A stretch of 39,245 nt of DNA from Brevundimonas sp. (GCF_016463485.1 NZ_JAEMRD010000016.1:1-39245), one strand, 5' to 3'. Positions 1-8,861 are shown, counted from the first letter of the stretch. Notes: generated by a model from the letters alone, not told the origin. Made by a program: numbers and translations.

Positions 1-53
1 CGATCTTGTTGCGGCGGGGGTGTGTGGAGCGGGATCGGACCGGGGAATGCCGG

Positions 54-307
54 CGCAGTTTTTTCCGGAACTGCGTCGCCCCGGACCGTCAAAGGGTCCG
101 GCGCAGGTAGTCGGATCGTTCAGGGGATGATGCTGCAAGGGCATCACCCTCCCGTCGGGGGCGCGATAGCGGCAAGGGGCTAATACCCCCGCTGGTTCGT
201 GGCGACACGAGCCGTACAGCTCCTGGAAAACCACATACGCGGAGCGTCTGTCTTTCGCCGAAACGGTATTTTCTATCTCTTTCCGGGCGAAGGCCCGGAC
301 GCTCCGC
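54..307. other. Hairpin-rich intergenic region, possible structured RNA
   Basis: The first 540 bases hold no convincing gene. Several inverted repeats follow one another: 54–60 with 69–75 (7 bp), 81–87 with 95–101 (7 bp), 128–133 with 141–146 (6 bp), and a perfect 10-bp pair at 239–248 with 298–307. The last pair encloses a 7-bp stem with a four-base loop at 282–299 and a small 3-bp hairpin at 258–266, so the segment could fold as a branched (three-way) element. Either strand could carry the RNA. No T-run follows a stem, so it is not an ordinary terminator. I do not recognise a known RNA family in it; it may also be a dispersed intergenic repeat. Confidence 0.35.
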
Positions 308-366
308 CGGCCCTTCCCATCGCTTCAGCGAGAGATCGCGTGAGGACGAAGAGGCGTGTGTGAGAG

Positions 367-387
367 TGATTGGTGATTGGTGATTGG
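367..387. repeat. Three tandem copies of TGATTGG
   Basis: Three perfect 7-bp copies of TGATTGG lie head to tail in the gene-free stretch upstream of the acyl-CoA synthetase gene. A CCACCAA-like run follows near 440–462. It is a short low-complexity tract with no evident function. Confidence 0.7.
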
Positions 388-570
388 TGCGTCTGGCTGC
401 GGCGCTCACTGCCGCCATGGCGTGGCGTCGAGCATGCGACAACCACCAACCACCAGCCACCCAGTCATCAACCATCCCCCTCACCCAACGTAACGCATCT
501 TTTCAATCGCCGGCCCCGGCACTAGGGTCCGCCCGTTCAAGTGACGGGGCGGCACAAGCCTCGAGAGGAG

Positions 571-2121
571 ATGCGTTTGCGGCCCGGTCTGGATCCCAAG
601 GCGAGTGACGAGCCCATCTTCGACGCCCTCATCGCCGCGCGAGAGCGGTTCGGCGACAAGGAAATCCTCGAGGATCAGGATCGCAAGCCCCTGACCTATA
701 CCGGCCTGATCCGCGCCGCCTTCGTGCTGGGACGCAAGATCGCAGGGTTCACCGAACCGGCCGAGCGGGTCGCCATCCTGCTGCCGTCATCGGTGGGCGT
801 GGTCGTGACCTTCTATGGCCTGCACGCCTTCGGGCGCGTGCCGGTCATGCTGAACTTCACCTCGGGCGAGGCCAACATCAAGGCCGCCATCAAGGCCGCC
901 GGCGTCAAACGTATCCTGTCGGCCAAGCGGTTCGTCACCCAGGCCAAGCTGGACGATCTGATGGCCGAACTGGCCACGGTCGCCGAGATCGTCTGGCTGG
1001 ACGACCTGCGCGGCACGATCGGGCTTCAGGACAAGCTGTTCGGCCTGATGGCCGGCCTTCTGCCCAAACGCTTCCGCACCCCGACCAAGGCGTCCGATCC
1101 GGGCGTCGTCCTGTTCACCTCGGGCAGTTTCGGCGCGCCCAAGGGCGTGGTGCTGAGCCAGGGCAACCTCGTGGCCAACTGCCGCCAGATCAACACCCAC
1201 ATCCCCCTCGACCCCGACTGGGTGATGTTCAACCCCCTGCCCACCTTCCACTGTTTCGGCCTGACCGGCGGTGTGTTGCTGCCCCTGTTGCAGGGGCTGA
1301 AGGCCTTCCAATACCCCTCGCCGCTTCACGCCAAGCAGATCACCGAACTGCTGCCCCAGGTCGGCGCCTCGATCCTGTTCGCCACTGACACCTTCCTGAA
1401 CCAGTACGCCCGCGTCGCCGGCCCCGACGACTTCTCGACGCTGAAGTTCGTGGTCGCCGGGGCCGAGCGTGTCCGCGACGAGACGCGGCACCTGTTCAAC
1501 ACCAGGTTCGGCGGCGTGCTGGTGCTGGAAGGCTATGGCGCGACCGAGGCGGCCCCGGTGGTCGCCGTCAATCATCCCGAACGCAATCGACCCGGCACCG
1601 TCGGACAGCTGATGCCCGGCATGGAGTATCGTCTCGACCCCGTCCCCGGCATTCCCGAGGGTGGCCGACTTTACCTTCGCGGCCCCAACGTCATGAAGGG
1701 CTATCTGTCGCCCGGCGATCCCGACGTGATCGATCCTCTGGAGGGCGGCTGGCACGACACCGGCGACATCTGCGCGGTGGATGACGAGGCCTATGTCACC
1801 ATCCTGGGCCGGGTGAAGCGTTTCGCCAAGATCGGTGGCGAGATGGTCTCCCTGACCGCCGTCGAGGGCCTGGCCGCCGCCGTCTGGCCCGAAGGCCGCC
1901 ACGCCGTCGTCTCCATCCCCGACAGCCGCAAGGGCGAGAAACTGGTCCTCGTCACCGACCGTCAGGACGCCGAGTCCGGCCGCCTGTCCGAATGGGCCCG
2001 CGACCACGGCGCCCCCGACCTGGCGGTGCCGAAGAAGATCCTCAAGGTCAAGGAACTGCCCGTCCTGGGCACCGGCAAGACCGACTACGTCGCGATCCAG
2101 AAGCTGGCGGAGGCGGCTTAG
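571..2121 (+). CDS. AMP-forming acyl-CoA/acyl-ACP synthetase
   Basis: Adenylate-forming enzyme of about 516 residues that would activate a fatty or other organic acid with ATP and pass it to CoA or ACP. Visible signatures are the phosphate-binding loop TSGSFGAPKGV, the A5-type motif YGATEAAP, the HDTGD motif before the hinge, the GRVKRFAKIGGE hinge, and a C-terminal GTGKTDY carrying the probable catalytic lysine. The sequence resembles the synthetase half of Aas-type lysophospholipid acylation enzymes, but no acyltransferase domain is present. The start is uncertain. ATG 571 has GAG at 5 nt spacing, but the stronger GAGAGGAG abuts it and would suit TTG 577; an in-frame GTG lies at 541. The stop overlaps the convergent dioxygenase stop by 4 nt. 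The exact substrate cannot be read from sequence. Confidence 0.9.
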   Translation: MRLRPGLDPKASDEPIFDALIAARERFGDKEILEDQDRKPLTYTGLIRAAFVLGRKIAGFTEPAERVAILLPSSVGVVVTFYGLHAFGRVPVMLNFTSGEANIKAAIKAAGVKRILSAKRFVTQAKLDDLMAELATVAEIVWLDDLRGTIGLQDKLFGLMAGLLPKRFRTPTKASDPGVVLFTSGSFGAPKGVVLSQGNLVANCRQINTHIPLDPDWVMFNPLPTFHCFGLTGGVLLPLLQGLKAFQYPSPLHAKQITELLPQVGASILFATDTFLNQYARVAGPDDFSTLKFVVAGAERVRDETRHLFNTRFGGVLVLEGYGATEAAPVVAVNHPERNRPGTVGQLMPGMEYRLDPVPGIPEGGRLYLRGPNVMKGYLSPGDPDVIDPLEGGWHDTGDICAVDDEAYVTILGRVKRFAKIGGEMVSLTAVEGLAAAVWPEGRHAVVSIPDSRKGEKLVLVTDRQDAESGRLSEWARDHGAPDLAVPKKILKVKELPVLGTGKTDYVAIQKLAEAA

Positions 2122-2876
2122 CCGATCCGAACGCTCGTCATCGAGATCGACCCACCGGTGATCTCGTCATTGAAGAAGGAGACCTCATCCCCCGGCCGCG
2201 CCTGCGCCGCGACATAGAGGAGCGGCAGGTAGTGCTCATCCGTCGGCACGCTGAGCTGCGCATCCTCGGCCAGGTCGACCCAGTCGATCAGGGCAGCATG
2301 GTCCCCACGCGCGAAGGCCGCCTTGACCGCCTCGTTAAAGGACACCGCCCACGGATAGGGCCCGTCATCGCCCGTCCGTTTCCAGGTCCGCAGATTGTGA
2401 ACGAAGTCGCCCGATCCCGCGATGACGATCCCCTCGTCCCGCAGCGGGTTCAGCGCCCTGGCCAGCTCATAGTGCTGACGCGCGCTCAGGGTGCGGTCCA
2501 GCGACAGCTGCACCACGGGCACATCGGCGTCGGGCCAGACATGGACCAGCACTGACCAGGTCCCGTGATCCAGACCCCAGGTCTCGACCGCATGGGCCCG
2601 GGTCAGCTCGGACACCCGCCGCGCCAGATCGGGCGACCCCGGCGCCGGGTACTGCATCGCATGCAGTTCCGGGCCGAAGCCACCGAAATCGTGGATGGTT
2701 TCCGGCCTCGCCTGCGCCGTCACCCCCAGCCCACGGGTCTCCCAGTGGGCCGAGATCATGACGACGCCCTTCGGCTTGCCGATCGCCTCGCCCAGCTCAC
2801 GCCAGGCCGCGACATAGGGCCCGCCGAGCGCGTTCATCGGCGAACCGTGACCAAAGAAGATGGCGGGCTGTGTCAT
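2118..2876 (-). CDS. ygiD: DODA-type (LigB-fold) extradiol dioxygenase
   Basis: A 252-residue member of the class III extradiol dioxygenases, the family of E. coli YgiD and plant DODA, which cleave 4,5-DOPA-like catechols with a single metal ion. The N-terminus shows the metal-site motif FFGHGSPMNAL, followed by ISAHWET, GSGDFVHNL and a late DEHYLPL, giving the conserved histidines expected for metal binding and catalysis. Length matches the family (about 260). It starts 3 nt after the wrbA stop, so the two are almost certainly co-transcribed. Pairing with a quinone reductase suggests handling of aromatic or quinone compounds, but the physiological substrate is unknown. Confidence 0.9.
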   Translation of the reverse strand: MTQPAIFFGHGSPMNALGGPYVAAWRELGEAIGKPKGVVMISAHWETRGLGVTAQARPETIHDFGGFGPELHAMQYPAPGSPDLARRVSELTRAHAVETWGLDHGTWSVLVHVWPDADVPVVQLSLDRTLSARQHYELARALNPLRDEGIVIAGSGDFVHNLRTWKRTGDDGPYPWAVSFNEAVKAAFARGDHAALIDWVDLAEDAQLSVPTDEHYLPLLYVAAQARPGDEVSFFNDEITGGSISMTSVRIG

Positions 2877-2879
2877 GGT

Positions 2880-3482
2880 TCAGCCGTGCAGCTTCCTGGC
2901 AATCTCGGCGATGTGTCGGCCCTGGTACCGCGCGCCGCCGAGCTCGATCTCGCTGGGCTGACGCGAGCCATCGCCGCCCGTGATCGTCGTCGCACCATAG
3001 GGGCTGCCGCCATGAATCCCGTCCAATGTCATCTGCTCCTGATAGCTGTAGGGCAGTCCGACCACGACCAGGCCATGGTGCAAAAGGGTCTTGTGGAAAC
3101 CGGTCAGGGTCGTTTCCTGGCCGCCATGTTGGGTCGCGGTCGCGGTGAAGGCACCGCCCACCTTGCCGACCAGGGCCCCCGAGAACCACAGACCACCCGT
3201 CGTATCCCAGAAGGCCTGCATCTGCGACGCCATCGTCCCGAACCGCGTCCCGGCCCCGACGATGATGGCGTCGTAATTCTTGAGCTCATCGACCGTCGCG
3301 ATCGGTGCCGCCTGGTCCAACTTGTAATGGGAGGCGACGGCCAGGTCGTGCGGCACCGTTTCGGGCACACGCTTGATGTCGACGGTCACGCCCTCGACCG
3401 AGCCCGCGCCCTCGGCGACCGCATTCGCCATCGTCTCGAGGTGGCCATAGGTGGAGTGATAGAGAACCAGAACCTTCGCCAT
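2880..3482 (-). CDS. wrbA: NAD(P)H:quinone oxidoreductase WrbA
   Basis: A flavodoxin-like protein of 200 residues that reduces quinones by two electrons with NAD(P)H, avoiding semiquinone radicals. The N-terminus [16 protein letters not shown] is the FMN phosphate-binding loop of the WrbA family. The segment [20 protein letters not shown] and a later GLPYSYQ are also typical of the family. The start is ATG 3482, preceded by AGGAG at 7 nt; a TTG five codons earlier is less likely. It is the first gene of a two-gene unit with the dioxygenase. Membership of the type IV quinone oxidoreductases is clear. Confidence 0.95.
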   Translation of the reverse strand: MAKVLVLYHSTYGHLETMANAVAEGAGSVEGVTVDIKRVPETVPHDLAVASHYKLDQAAPIATVDELKNYDAIIVGAGTRFGTMASQMQAFWDTTGGLWFSGALVGKVGGAFTATATQHGGQETTLTGFHKTLLHHGLVVVGLPYSYQEQMTLDGIHGGSPYGATTITGGDGSRQPSEIELGGARYQGRHIAEIARKLHG

Positions 3483-3578
3483 GGGGCGCTCCTGCAAAAA
3501 TCGCGACGCGCTATCGTAACAGCGTCTGTAGCGGATTTAGGCTCTCCCCGCCCGCGATCAAGGTTCCGGATCGAAACG

Positions 3579-4043
3579 CTAGGTTTCGAAGACGGGCTCG
3601 AAGGGGCAGACCCGGGCATAAAAGGCTTCGTCTCCTGGCGTCGCCTGCCCTCGCGATCGGCGAAACCGGTGCTCGACCGTCATGGCCTGCTGCTCGATGT
3701 TCAGCCCGTCCCACCGGCAATCGTCATCGGCGACGTAGCCATAGGCCGCCGGTCCGTCGCCGGCCTTCAGCTTGGCGAGCAGCAGGTTCACCCCGGCCTG
3801 CGCCTGCCAGACGTGAACCAGTTCATGGATCAACATCGCCTGTACCGCCATCGGTGCCACCGCGATGTCGTCGGGCAGGCCACGTGCCGGCCAGACGATC
3901 CAGTCTCGCCCTGCCACCGTCCCCGGCACGAAGGCCCGGTCGAACGGCCACGGGCTCCCGACCAGCCGAACCGTGTCGAGGCGAACAGCATCCCCCAAGG
4001 CCGACCGCGCCAGTCGCCGCTCGCTACCTGTCAGCGCCCGCAT
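3579..4043 (-). CDS. Small HELVH zinc-motif protein (Vgr-related type)
   Basis: A protein of 154 residues with a clear HELVHVWQ motif, the HExxH signature of zinc metallopeptidases, in its middle. It has no signal peptide or membrane span. I recall similar alphaproteobacterial proteins labelled 'Vgr related', but no type VI secretion gene is visible here, so I do not infer that role. The chosen ATG shares its A with the upstream peptidase's TGA stop (TGATG), implying translational coupling; an earlier ATG at 4079 would overlap the peptidase by 37 nt. Activity as a protease is unproven, and the substrate is unknown. Confidence 0.75.
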   Translation of the reverse strand: MRALTGSERRLARSALGDAVRLDTVRLVGSPWPFDRAFVPGTVAGRDWIVWPARGLPDDIAVAPMAVQAMLIHELVHVWQAQAGVNLLLAKLKAGDGPAAYGYVADDDCRWDGLNIEQQAMTVEHRFRRSRGQATPGDEAFYARVCPFEPVFET

Positions 4044-4903
4044 CACCCGCCGGGCCTGCCGACGAACTCCCAGTGCCACGGCTCGTAAAGGTAGGGCACG
4101 AACCCGAACCGCCCGGCATTGGCCACCAGCCAGCGATAGGTCGCCCCCCGCGTCAGGACCAGTCGAGCCTCGGGCGTCGTCGAATCCACCCCGAACCCTT
4201 CCAACTGCCCGACGAACAGATCGACGGCCGCTCCCGTCCGGTGCGGCGAACAGACCGCGCGACGCACGCCGTCACAGTTGCGCTGCTCGGCGCAGCGTGC
4301 CGCATCGGTCTCCGGATCGCGGAAGCCGGAAAAAATCTGCAGCAGTTCGGGATTGGCGCGCGTCTCGGCCACGTCGCGCCGGGCCGCCGCGACCATATCG
4401 CGATAGGCGGCCAGGGTGTCGCGGCGCAGCAGCCGGGTCAGACGATCAGCGTGCTCCTCCTCTTCCGACAGATAGCCGAGCTCGAGCAAGGGTGGCGGAT
4501 CCGGGCATTCGTCGCGGGTCCGGGCCATCACGAACGGCCGCCGCTCCTGCAACACGCCCTTGAGCACCGCAAAGCTCGCCTGATCGAACACGCCGGTCGG
4601 CGTCAGCGCATATCGCCCCTGCCACTGGGCCAGGGCGGCGGCGAAGTCCGGCGTGGTGGGCCCGCAGTCGGTGCGCAGTTCGTGCTGGAGCAGCGGGACA
4701 TAGGTCTCCCACCCTATTTCCGCCTGACCGAACGGCGACCACTCCAGCGAATAGACCGACACGGCGTTGGCGAAGGCTTGGCCGGACCACGCATCGCCGG
4801 AACTGTCGCAAGTCTGCGCCTGTGCGACTCCGCCCAGCAATGTCAGCGAAACCGTGACGACGGCGAAGAAGGCCCGAAGCATCATCCCGGAAGCAAGCCC
4901 CAC
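4043..4903 (-). CDS. Secreted M15-family D-Ala-D-Ala carboxypeptidase-like protein
   Basis: A 286-residue exported peptidase of the VanY/M15 type, which cuts D-alanyl ends of peptidoglycan peptides in the periplasm. A hydrophobic signal sequence ends near AQAQ at about residue 30. Residues 65–120 resemble a peptidoglycan-binding repeat (GVFDQASFAVLKG). The C-terminal zinc site is visible as SPHRTGAAVDL and EPWHWEF, corresponding to SxHxxGxAxD and ExxHW in the family. The start is GTG 4903, with GAGG 9 nt upstream; ATG 4885 is an alternative that also leaves a good signal peptide. It overlaps the small HELVH gene by 1 nt and lies divergent to the MFS transporter. Confidence 0.85.
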   Translation of the reverse strand: MGLASGMMLRAFFAVVTVSLTLLGGVAQAQTCDSSGDAWSGQAFANAVSVYSLEWSPFGQAEIGWETYVPLLQHELRTDCGPTTPDFAAALAQWQGRYALTPTGVFDQASFAVLKGVLQERRPFVMARTRDECPDPPPLLELGYLSEEEEHADRLTRLLRRDTLAAYRDMVAAARRDVAETRANPELLQIFSGFRDPETDAARCAEQRNCDGVRRAVCSPHRTGAAVDLFVGQLEGFGVDSTTPEARLVLTRGATYRWLVANAGRFGFVPYLYEPWHWEFVGRPGG

Positions 4904-5005
4904 GATCCCTCGCCTCGCAAGTGGAAAACCCCCTGCGCGACCCCGCTCAAAGCTGCGATAAGCGGATCAGGCCGATTCCTCCGGCCGGCCGACCGGATCC
5001 GCGCG

Positions 5006-6379
5006 ATGTCCTCGACCACAGCCCGCCGTTCCAACGCCGTGCTGGCCGCCTTCTCGGCAGTCTGCCTGCCATTGGCGGCCTTTGGCGTGGCCCTGCCGGT
5101 GACCCTGCCCGAGTTCTACGCCAGCCATGTCGGCATCGACATCGCCATGGTCGGCTATGTCTTCATGGCGGTCCGGGCCATCGACATCGTCTTCGACCCC
5201 TTCATCGGCGCGGCCATGGACAGGACCCGCACCCGGTTCGGCCGCTACCGGCCGTGGATGGCGGTCTCGACGCCCATCCTGATGCTGTCCGCCCTGATGA
5301 TGTTCGTGCTCGTCCAGCCGGGTGCCGGACCGGGCTACCTCTTCCTCTGGTTGCTGGTGCTCTATCTGGGATTCTCCGTCGGGACACTGGGCCAGCTCGG
5401 CTGGGCCAGTGTCCTGGCCCCCGAGTATGACCAGCGCAGTCGCGTCTATGCCTGGTGGCAGGCCTTCAACATCCTCGGCGTGATCGCCATCCTGATCCTG
5501 CCCGCCGCCGTGGTTCAGCTGGGGCTGGGGGACTATGTCGCCGGTGTCCACATCATGGGCTGGACCATCATCGCCCTGTTGCCGATCACCGTGGGGCTGG
5601 CCCTGTTCGTCGTGCCCGAGCCGGTCAATGCCGGCCACACGCCCCACGGCGGCTTCTCCGCCTATTTCGATCTGCTGAAGCGCCCCAGCGTGTCCAAGCT
5701 GCTGGTCGCCGACCTGCTGCTGGGTGTCGCGCCCGGCATCACCGGGGCCCTGCTGTTCTTCTTCTTCGATCAGATCAAGGGATACGGCCGGACCGAGGCC
5801 TCGATCTTCATGCTGCTGTACTTCATCGGCGGGCTGGTCGGATCGCCGATCTGGGCCTGGCTGTCGACGAAGGTGGGCAAGGCCAAGGCGCTGATCATCG
5901 CCAGCCTGATCTTCGCCGCCCTGTACTTCGGCGCGACCCTGTTGCCCGGGGGATCGTTTGCCCTGACGGCCGGTGCCATGTTCGTGGCCGGCCTGCCTTA
6001 TGCAGCGGGCCTGTTCCTGCTGCGCGCCATGATGGCCGATGCCGGGGACGAGATCCGGCTGGAGACGGGCGTGGACCGGACGGGGCTGATGTTCTCCATC
6101 CTGTCGGCGACCACCAAACTGGGCCACGTCTTCGCCCTGATCCCCTATGCCGTTCTGGGCTGGATCGGGTTTCAGGCCGTGGAGCCCGCGGGCGGCAACA
6201 GCGCGACCTCCCTGCTGCTTTTGCAGGTGATGTTCGTCGCCGCCCCCGCCGCACTGATCGCCATGGCCGCCCTGGCGCTCCATAAATACCCGCTCACGCC
6301 CGCCCGCCACGGCGCTATTCGCGCCGAGCTGGACGCGCGGGAGGCCGCCGAGGCGCTCAAGGTGGTGGCTCCCACATGA
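5006..6379 (+). CDS. MFS sugar transporter, GPH (melibiose-type) family
   Basis: A 457-residue inner-membrane carrier with about twelve hydrophobic segments. The cytoplasmic loop DRTRTRFGRYRPW after the second span is the hallmark of the glycoside–pentoside–hexuronide (MFS_2) cation symporters, which import sugars or glycosides with H+ or Na+. The start at ATG 5006 gives the expected short cytoplasmic N-terminus; the frame stays open far upstream but runs antisense through the peptidase genes and is not coding there. Its stop overlaps the mazG start in ATGA, opening a four-gene operon. The substrate cannot be deduced, and no glycosidase is adjacent. Confidence 0.9.
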   Translation: MSSTTARRSNAVLAAFSAVCLPLAAFGVALPVTLPEFYASHVGIDIAMVGYVFMAVRAIDIVFDPFIGAAMDRTRTRFGRYRPWMAVSTPILMLSALMMFVLVQPGAGPGYLFLWLLVLYLGFSVGTLGQLGWASVLAPEYDQRSRVYAWWQAFNILGVIAILILPAAVVQLGLGDYVAGVHIMGWTIIALLPITVGLALFVVPEPVNAGHTPHGGFSAYFDLLKRPSVSKLLVADLLLGVAPGITGALLFFFFDQIKGYGRTEASIFMLLYFIGGLVGSPIWAWLSTKVGKAKALIIASLIFAALYFGATLLPGGSFALTAGAMFVAGLPYAAGLFLLRAMMADAGDEIRLETGVDRTGLMFSILSATTKLGHVFALIPYAVLGWIGFQAVEPAGGNSATSLLLLQVMFVAAPAALIAMAALALHKYPLTPARHGAIRAELDAREAAEALKVVAPT

Positions 6380-7161
6380 CGCCCATCGAGCGCCTTAACG
6401 GCATCATGGCCAGGCTGCGAGACCCCCAGGTCGGCTGTCCCTGGGACGTGGCCCAGACCTTCGCCACCATCGCCCCCTATACGATCGAGGAGGCCTATGA
6501 GGTCGCCGACGCGATCGAGCGCGGAGACATGGACGAGCTGAAATCCGAGCTCGGCGACCTGCTGTTCCAGGCGGTGTTCCACGCCCGCATGGCCCAGGAA
6601 GCCGGGCTGTTCGACTTCGACGATGTCGCGAACGCCATGTCCGACAAGCTGGTGCGGCGGCACCCTCATGTGTTCGCTGACGAAACGGCCAAGGCTGACG
6701 CGGTGCAACAGAAGGCCCGCTGGGAAGACATCAAGGCCGCCGAACGGGCGTCGAAGGCGCAGCACGGCGTGCTCGACGACGTGCCGGTCGGCCTGCCCGC
6801 CCTCGCTCGCGCGGCCAAGCTGACCAAACGCGCCGCCCGCGTCGGTTTCGACTGGCCCTCGACCGACGAGGTGTTCGACAAGCTGCATGAGGAGGTCGCC
6901 GAACTGCGCGTCGAGATCGCCGCCGGAGACCTCGAAAAGGCCCGCGACGAGGTGGGCGACCTTCTGTTCGTCGTGGCCAACCTGGCCCGCAAGCTGGGCG
7001 TCGAGCCCGAAGACGCCCTGCGCGGTGCCAACGCCAAATTCGTGCGCCGCTTCGGTTTCATAGAGGCGGCGCTGGCCAAAGACGGCCGCACCCCGGACCA
7101 GTCGGACCTCGCCGAAATGGACGGCCTGTGGGACGCGGCCAAGGTCGCGGAGCGGGCGTGA
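6376..7161 (+). CDS. mazG: Nucleoside triphosphate pyrophosphohydrolase MazG
   Basis: A 261-residue house-cleaning enzyme that hydrolyses (d)NTPs to monophosphate and pyrophosphate. It has the two MazG repeats of the full-length bacterial protein. The N-terminal repeat carries GCPWDVAQTF and then EEAYEVADAIE with ELGDLLFQ, the acidic residues that bind magnesium. The C-terminal repeat shows HEEVAELRVEIA and DEVGDLLFVVAN. Length equals E. coli MazG (263). It overlaps the transporter upstream and the HAD gene downstream by 4 nt each, so expression depends on the operon promoter. No mazEF toxin genes are nearby. Confidence 0.96.
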   Translation: MTPIERLNGIMARLRDPQVGCPWDVAQTFATIAPYTIEEAYEVADAIERGDMDELKSELGDLLFQAVFHARMAQEAGLFDFDDVANAMSDKLVRRHPHVFADETAKADAVQQKARWEDIKAAERASKAQHGVLDDVPVGLPALARAAKLTKRAARVGFDWPSTDEVFDKLHEEVAELRVEIAAGDLEKARDEVGDLLFVVANLARKLGVEPEDALRGANAKFVRRFGFIEAALAKDGRTPDQSDLAEMDGLWDAAKVAERA

Positions 7162-7829
7162 GCCGTTTTGACCTCGTCATCCTCGATTACGATGGCGTCA
7201 TTGCCGACAGCGAACTGCTGAGCAGCCAGGCCATGGCCGAAGTCCTGACCGGGATCGGCCTGCCGACGACCCTGGACGAGGCGCTGGTCCTGTACATGGG
7301 GCGACGCTGGCTGGATTGTCGGCCGGAAATCGAGGCTCGACTGGGGCGATCTTGCCCGGAGACGACGCTCGGCGACTGGACGCGGCTGTGTCACGATCGG
7401 GCGGCGACTGCATTGCAGCCCGTCGAGGGTGCGGCCGCGTTCATGGCCGACTTGGACAAGCCCCGGTGTATCGCATCCTCAAGCCCGCCGGACTGGATCA
7501 CCTTGGGCCTTGCGACCATGGGTGTTCCGCTGGAGCAGGCAGGCCCGATCTACAGCGGCGCGGTCCATGTGACGCGCGGAAAGCCGCACCCCGATCTGTT
7601 CCTGCATGCCGCAAGCGAAATGGGCTTCGCACCCGACCGGACCCTGGTGATCGAAGACAGCGTCCCCGGAGTCCAGGCTGGCGTTGCGGCAGGCATGACC
7701 GTCGTCGGGCTGTTGGCGGGAGGCCATATCCGCGACGGCCATGGCGAGCAGCTGGCTGAGGCCGGCGCGCATGTCGTCTTGCAGGACTACGAGGCGGTGC
7801 GCCTCTACATGGATGGGTCTGTGCGATGA
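7158..7829 (+). CDS. HAD-superfamily phosphatase (phosphoglucomutase/phosphatase-like)
   Basis: A 223-residue HAD subfamily IA hydrolase. Motif I is VILDYDGVIADSE with the nucleophile and general-acid aspartates, motif II is the serine in IASSSPPDW, the lysine is in KPHPDLFL, and motif IV is VIEDSVPGVQAG. A helical cap lies between motifs I and II, as in beta-phosphoglucomutase-like and sugar-phosphate phosphatases. The start is GTG 7158, overlapping the mazG stop as GTGA, with GGAG 5 nt upstream. Its operon with a sugar transporter suggests a sugar-phosphate substrate, but that is inference. Confidence 0.88.
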   Translation: MSRFDLVILDYDGVIADSELLSSQAMAEVLTGIGLPTTLDEALVLYMGRRWLDCRPEIEARLGRSCPETTLGDWTRLCHDRAATALQPVEGAAAFMADLDKPRCIASSSPPDWITLGLATMGVPLEQAGPIYSGAVHVTRGKPHPDLFLHAASEMGFAPDRTLVIEDSVPGVQAGVAAGMTVVGLLAGGHIRDGHGEQLAEAGAHVVLQDYEAVRLYMDGSVR

Positions 7830-8374
7830 CCGCCGACCTCCACGACCCGGGCGGCAAGGTCCGGCTGGCGCTCATGGCGGGGGTCAGGGGCGACGCGACC
7901 TTCAGCGCCGACGGCCGATACCGCCAGCTGATGCGACGCTGGCTCGGCGACGACTTTCCCGACCGCTACATCCTGTTCATCGGCATGAACCCATCCACGG
8001 CCGACGCCACCGTCAACGACCCCACCTGCGCCCGAGAATGGACCTTCGCCCAGCGCGAGGGCTTTGACGCCATGGTCAAGGCCAATGTCGGCGACTATCG
8101 CGCCACTGATCCGAAGATGCTGCTGGCACCCGGCGTCGTTGCCTCATCGCCCGAGAACCTGCCGACGATCCGCGCAGCGGCGGCCGGGGCAGACCAGGTC
8201 GTCCTGTGCCACGGCAAGCTCAACAAGGCGTTGGCTCCGGCGGGCCGGGCCCTGATCGAGGCCCTGCGCGAGGACAGCATCCCCCTGTGGTGCTTCGGCC
8301 AGAACGCGGATGGCAGCACCAAACACCCGCTATACCTGCGGGCCGACACCCCGTTGAGGCCGCTGGACGTCTGA
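7826..8374 (+). CDS. DUF1643 domain protein
   Basis: A 182-residue cytoplasmic protein with the recognisable DUF1643 core: LFIGMNPSTADATVNDPT near residues 50–67, then a region with VLCHGKLN and the C-terminal PLWCFGQNADGSTKHPLYL. The family is of unknown biochemical function. It is the last gene of the operon and overlaps the HAD gene as ATGA. It ends 9 nt from a convergent small gene, with no obvious terminator between them. Confidence 0.85.
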   Translation: MTADLHDPGGKVRLALMAGVRGDATFSADGRYRQLMRRWLGDDFPDRYILFIGMNPSTADATVNDPTCAREWTFAQREGFDAMVKANVGDYRATDPKMLLAPGVVASSPENLPTIRAAAAGADQVVLCHGKLNKALAPAGRALIEALREDSIPLWCFGQNADGSTKHPLYLRADTPLRPLDV

Positions 8375-8383
8375 ACGGCCGGT

Positions 8384-8791
8384 TCAGTCCGGATCGTCGG
8401 CCGCGCTCATGTCGACGGCGGCATCCACCAGAGCGCGCCAGGTCGGGTCCGTGTCATCGACCAGATCGACGTCCTCCAGCAGGGCCACGGCCGCCGACCC
8501 GTCCGGCAGGATCAGGCCCAGAACCTCCATCTCCTCGCCGTCAGGACTGGTGTGGTTCTCGGCCTGGACGGCGACGGCGGCCTGTTCCCCGTCTTCTTCC
8601 CACCAGATCACCGGCTGAGGCAGGTCCATGTCGATCGGCCACGGCCGCTCACTGTCGTCGAGCGCGAACACGGCCCGCCTGGCCTGGACGTCGTAAAGCG
8701 TCGCGACCTTGCCGGTGAAGGCCGTCAGCCGCGACCAGTCCTCGGCGTCATAGCCGCCGGAGTCGGCGTCGGGATCGTGGTCAGGGGACAT
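8384..8791 (-). CDS. Acidic hypothetical protein, 135 residues
   Basis: A strongly acidic cytoplasmic protein (many Asp and Glu, including a DDTDPTW segment and a C-terminal SAADDPD) with no membrane span and no domain I recognise. The start is ATG 8791 with GGAG 6 nt upstream; an in-frame TTG four codons earlier is not needed. It lies just past the clpX terminator in the same direction. The good ribosome-binding site and normal codon use support a real gene. Confidence 0.65.
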   Translation of the reverse strand: MSPDHDPDADSGGYDAEDWSRLTAFTGKVATLYDVQARRAVFALDDSERPWPIDMDLPQPVIWWEEDGEQAAVAVQAENHTSPDGEEMEVLGLILPDGSAAVALLEDVDLVDDTDPTWRALVDAAVDMSAADDPD

Positions 8792-8806
8792 CGGACACTC
8801 CAATGA

Positions 8807-8836
8807 AAAGGGCGCACCCGCGAGGATGCGCCCTTT
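8807..8836 (-). terminator. Intrinsic terminator of clpX
   Basis: A perfect 10-bp stem (8807–8816 with 8827–8836) and 10-nt loop, rich in GC at its core. On the leftward strand it ends in TTTT, 26 nt past the clpX stop. The rightward strand offers only TTT. Confidence 0.85.
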
Positions 8837-8861
8837 GATCGTTCAGGCTGACGCCTTGGCC

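Noticed and set aside
89-484. A leftward 131-codon frame in the gene-free start of the window
   Set aside because: It crosses the hairpin cluster and the TGATTGG repeats, has Arg/Ser-rich composition and no ribosome site; more likely non-coding.
3854-5005. A long N-terminal extension of the MFS transporter frame
   Set aside because: It runs antisense to the two peptidase genes and has no transporter similarity before ATG 5006.
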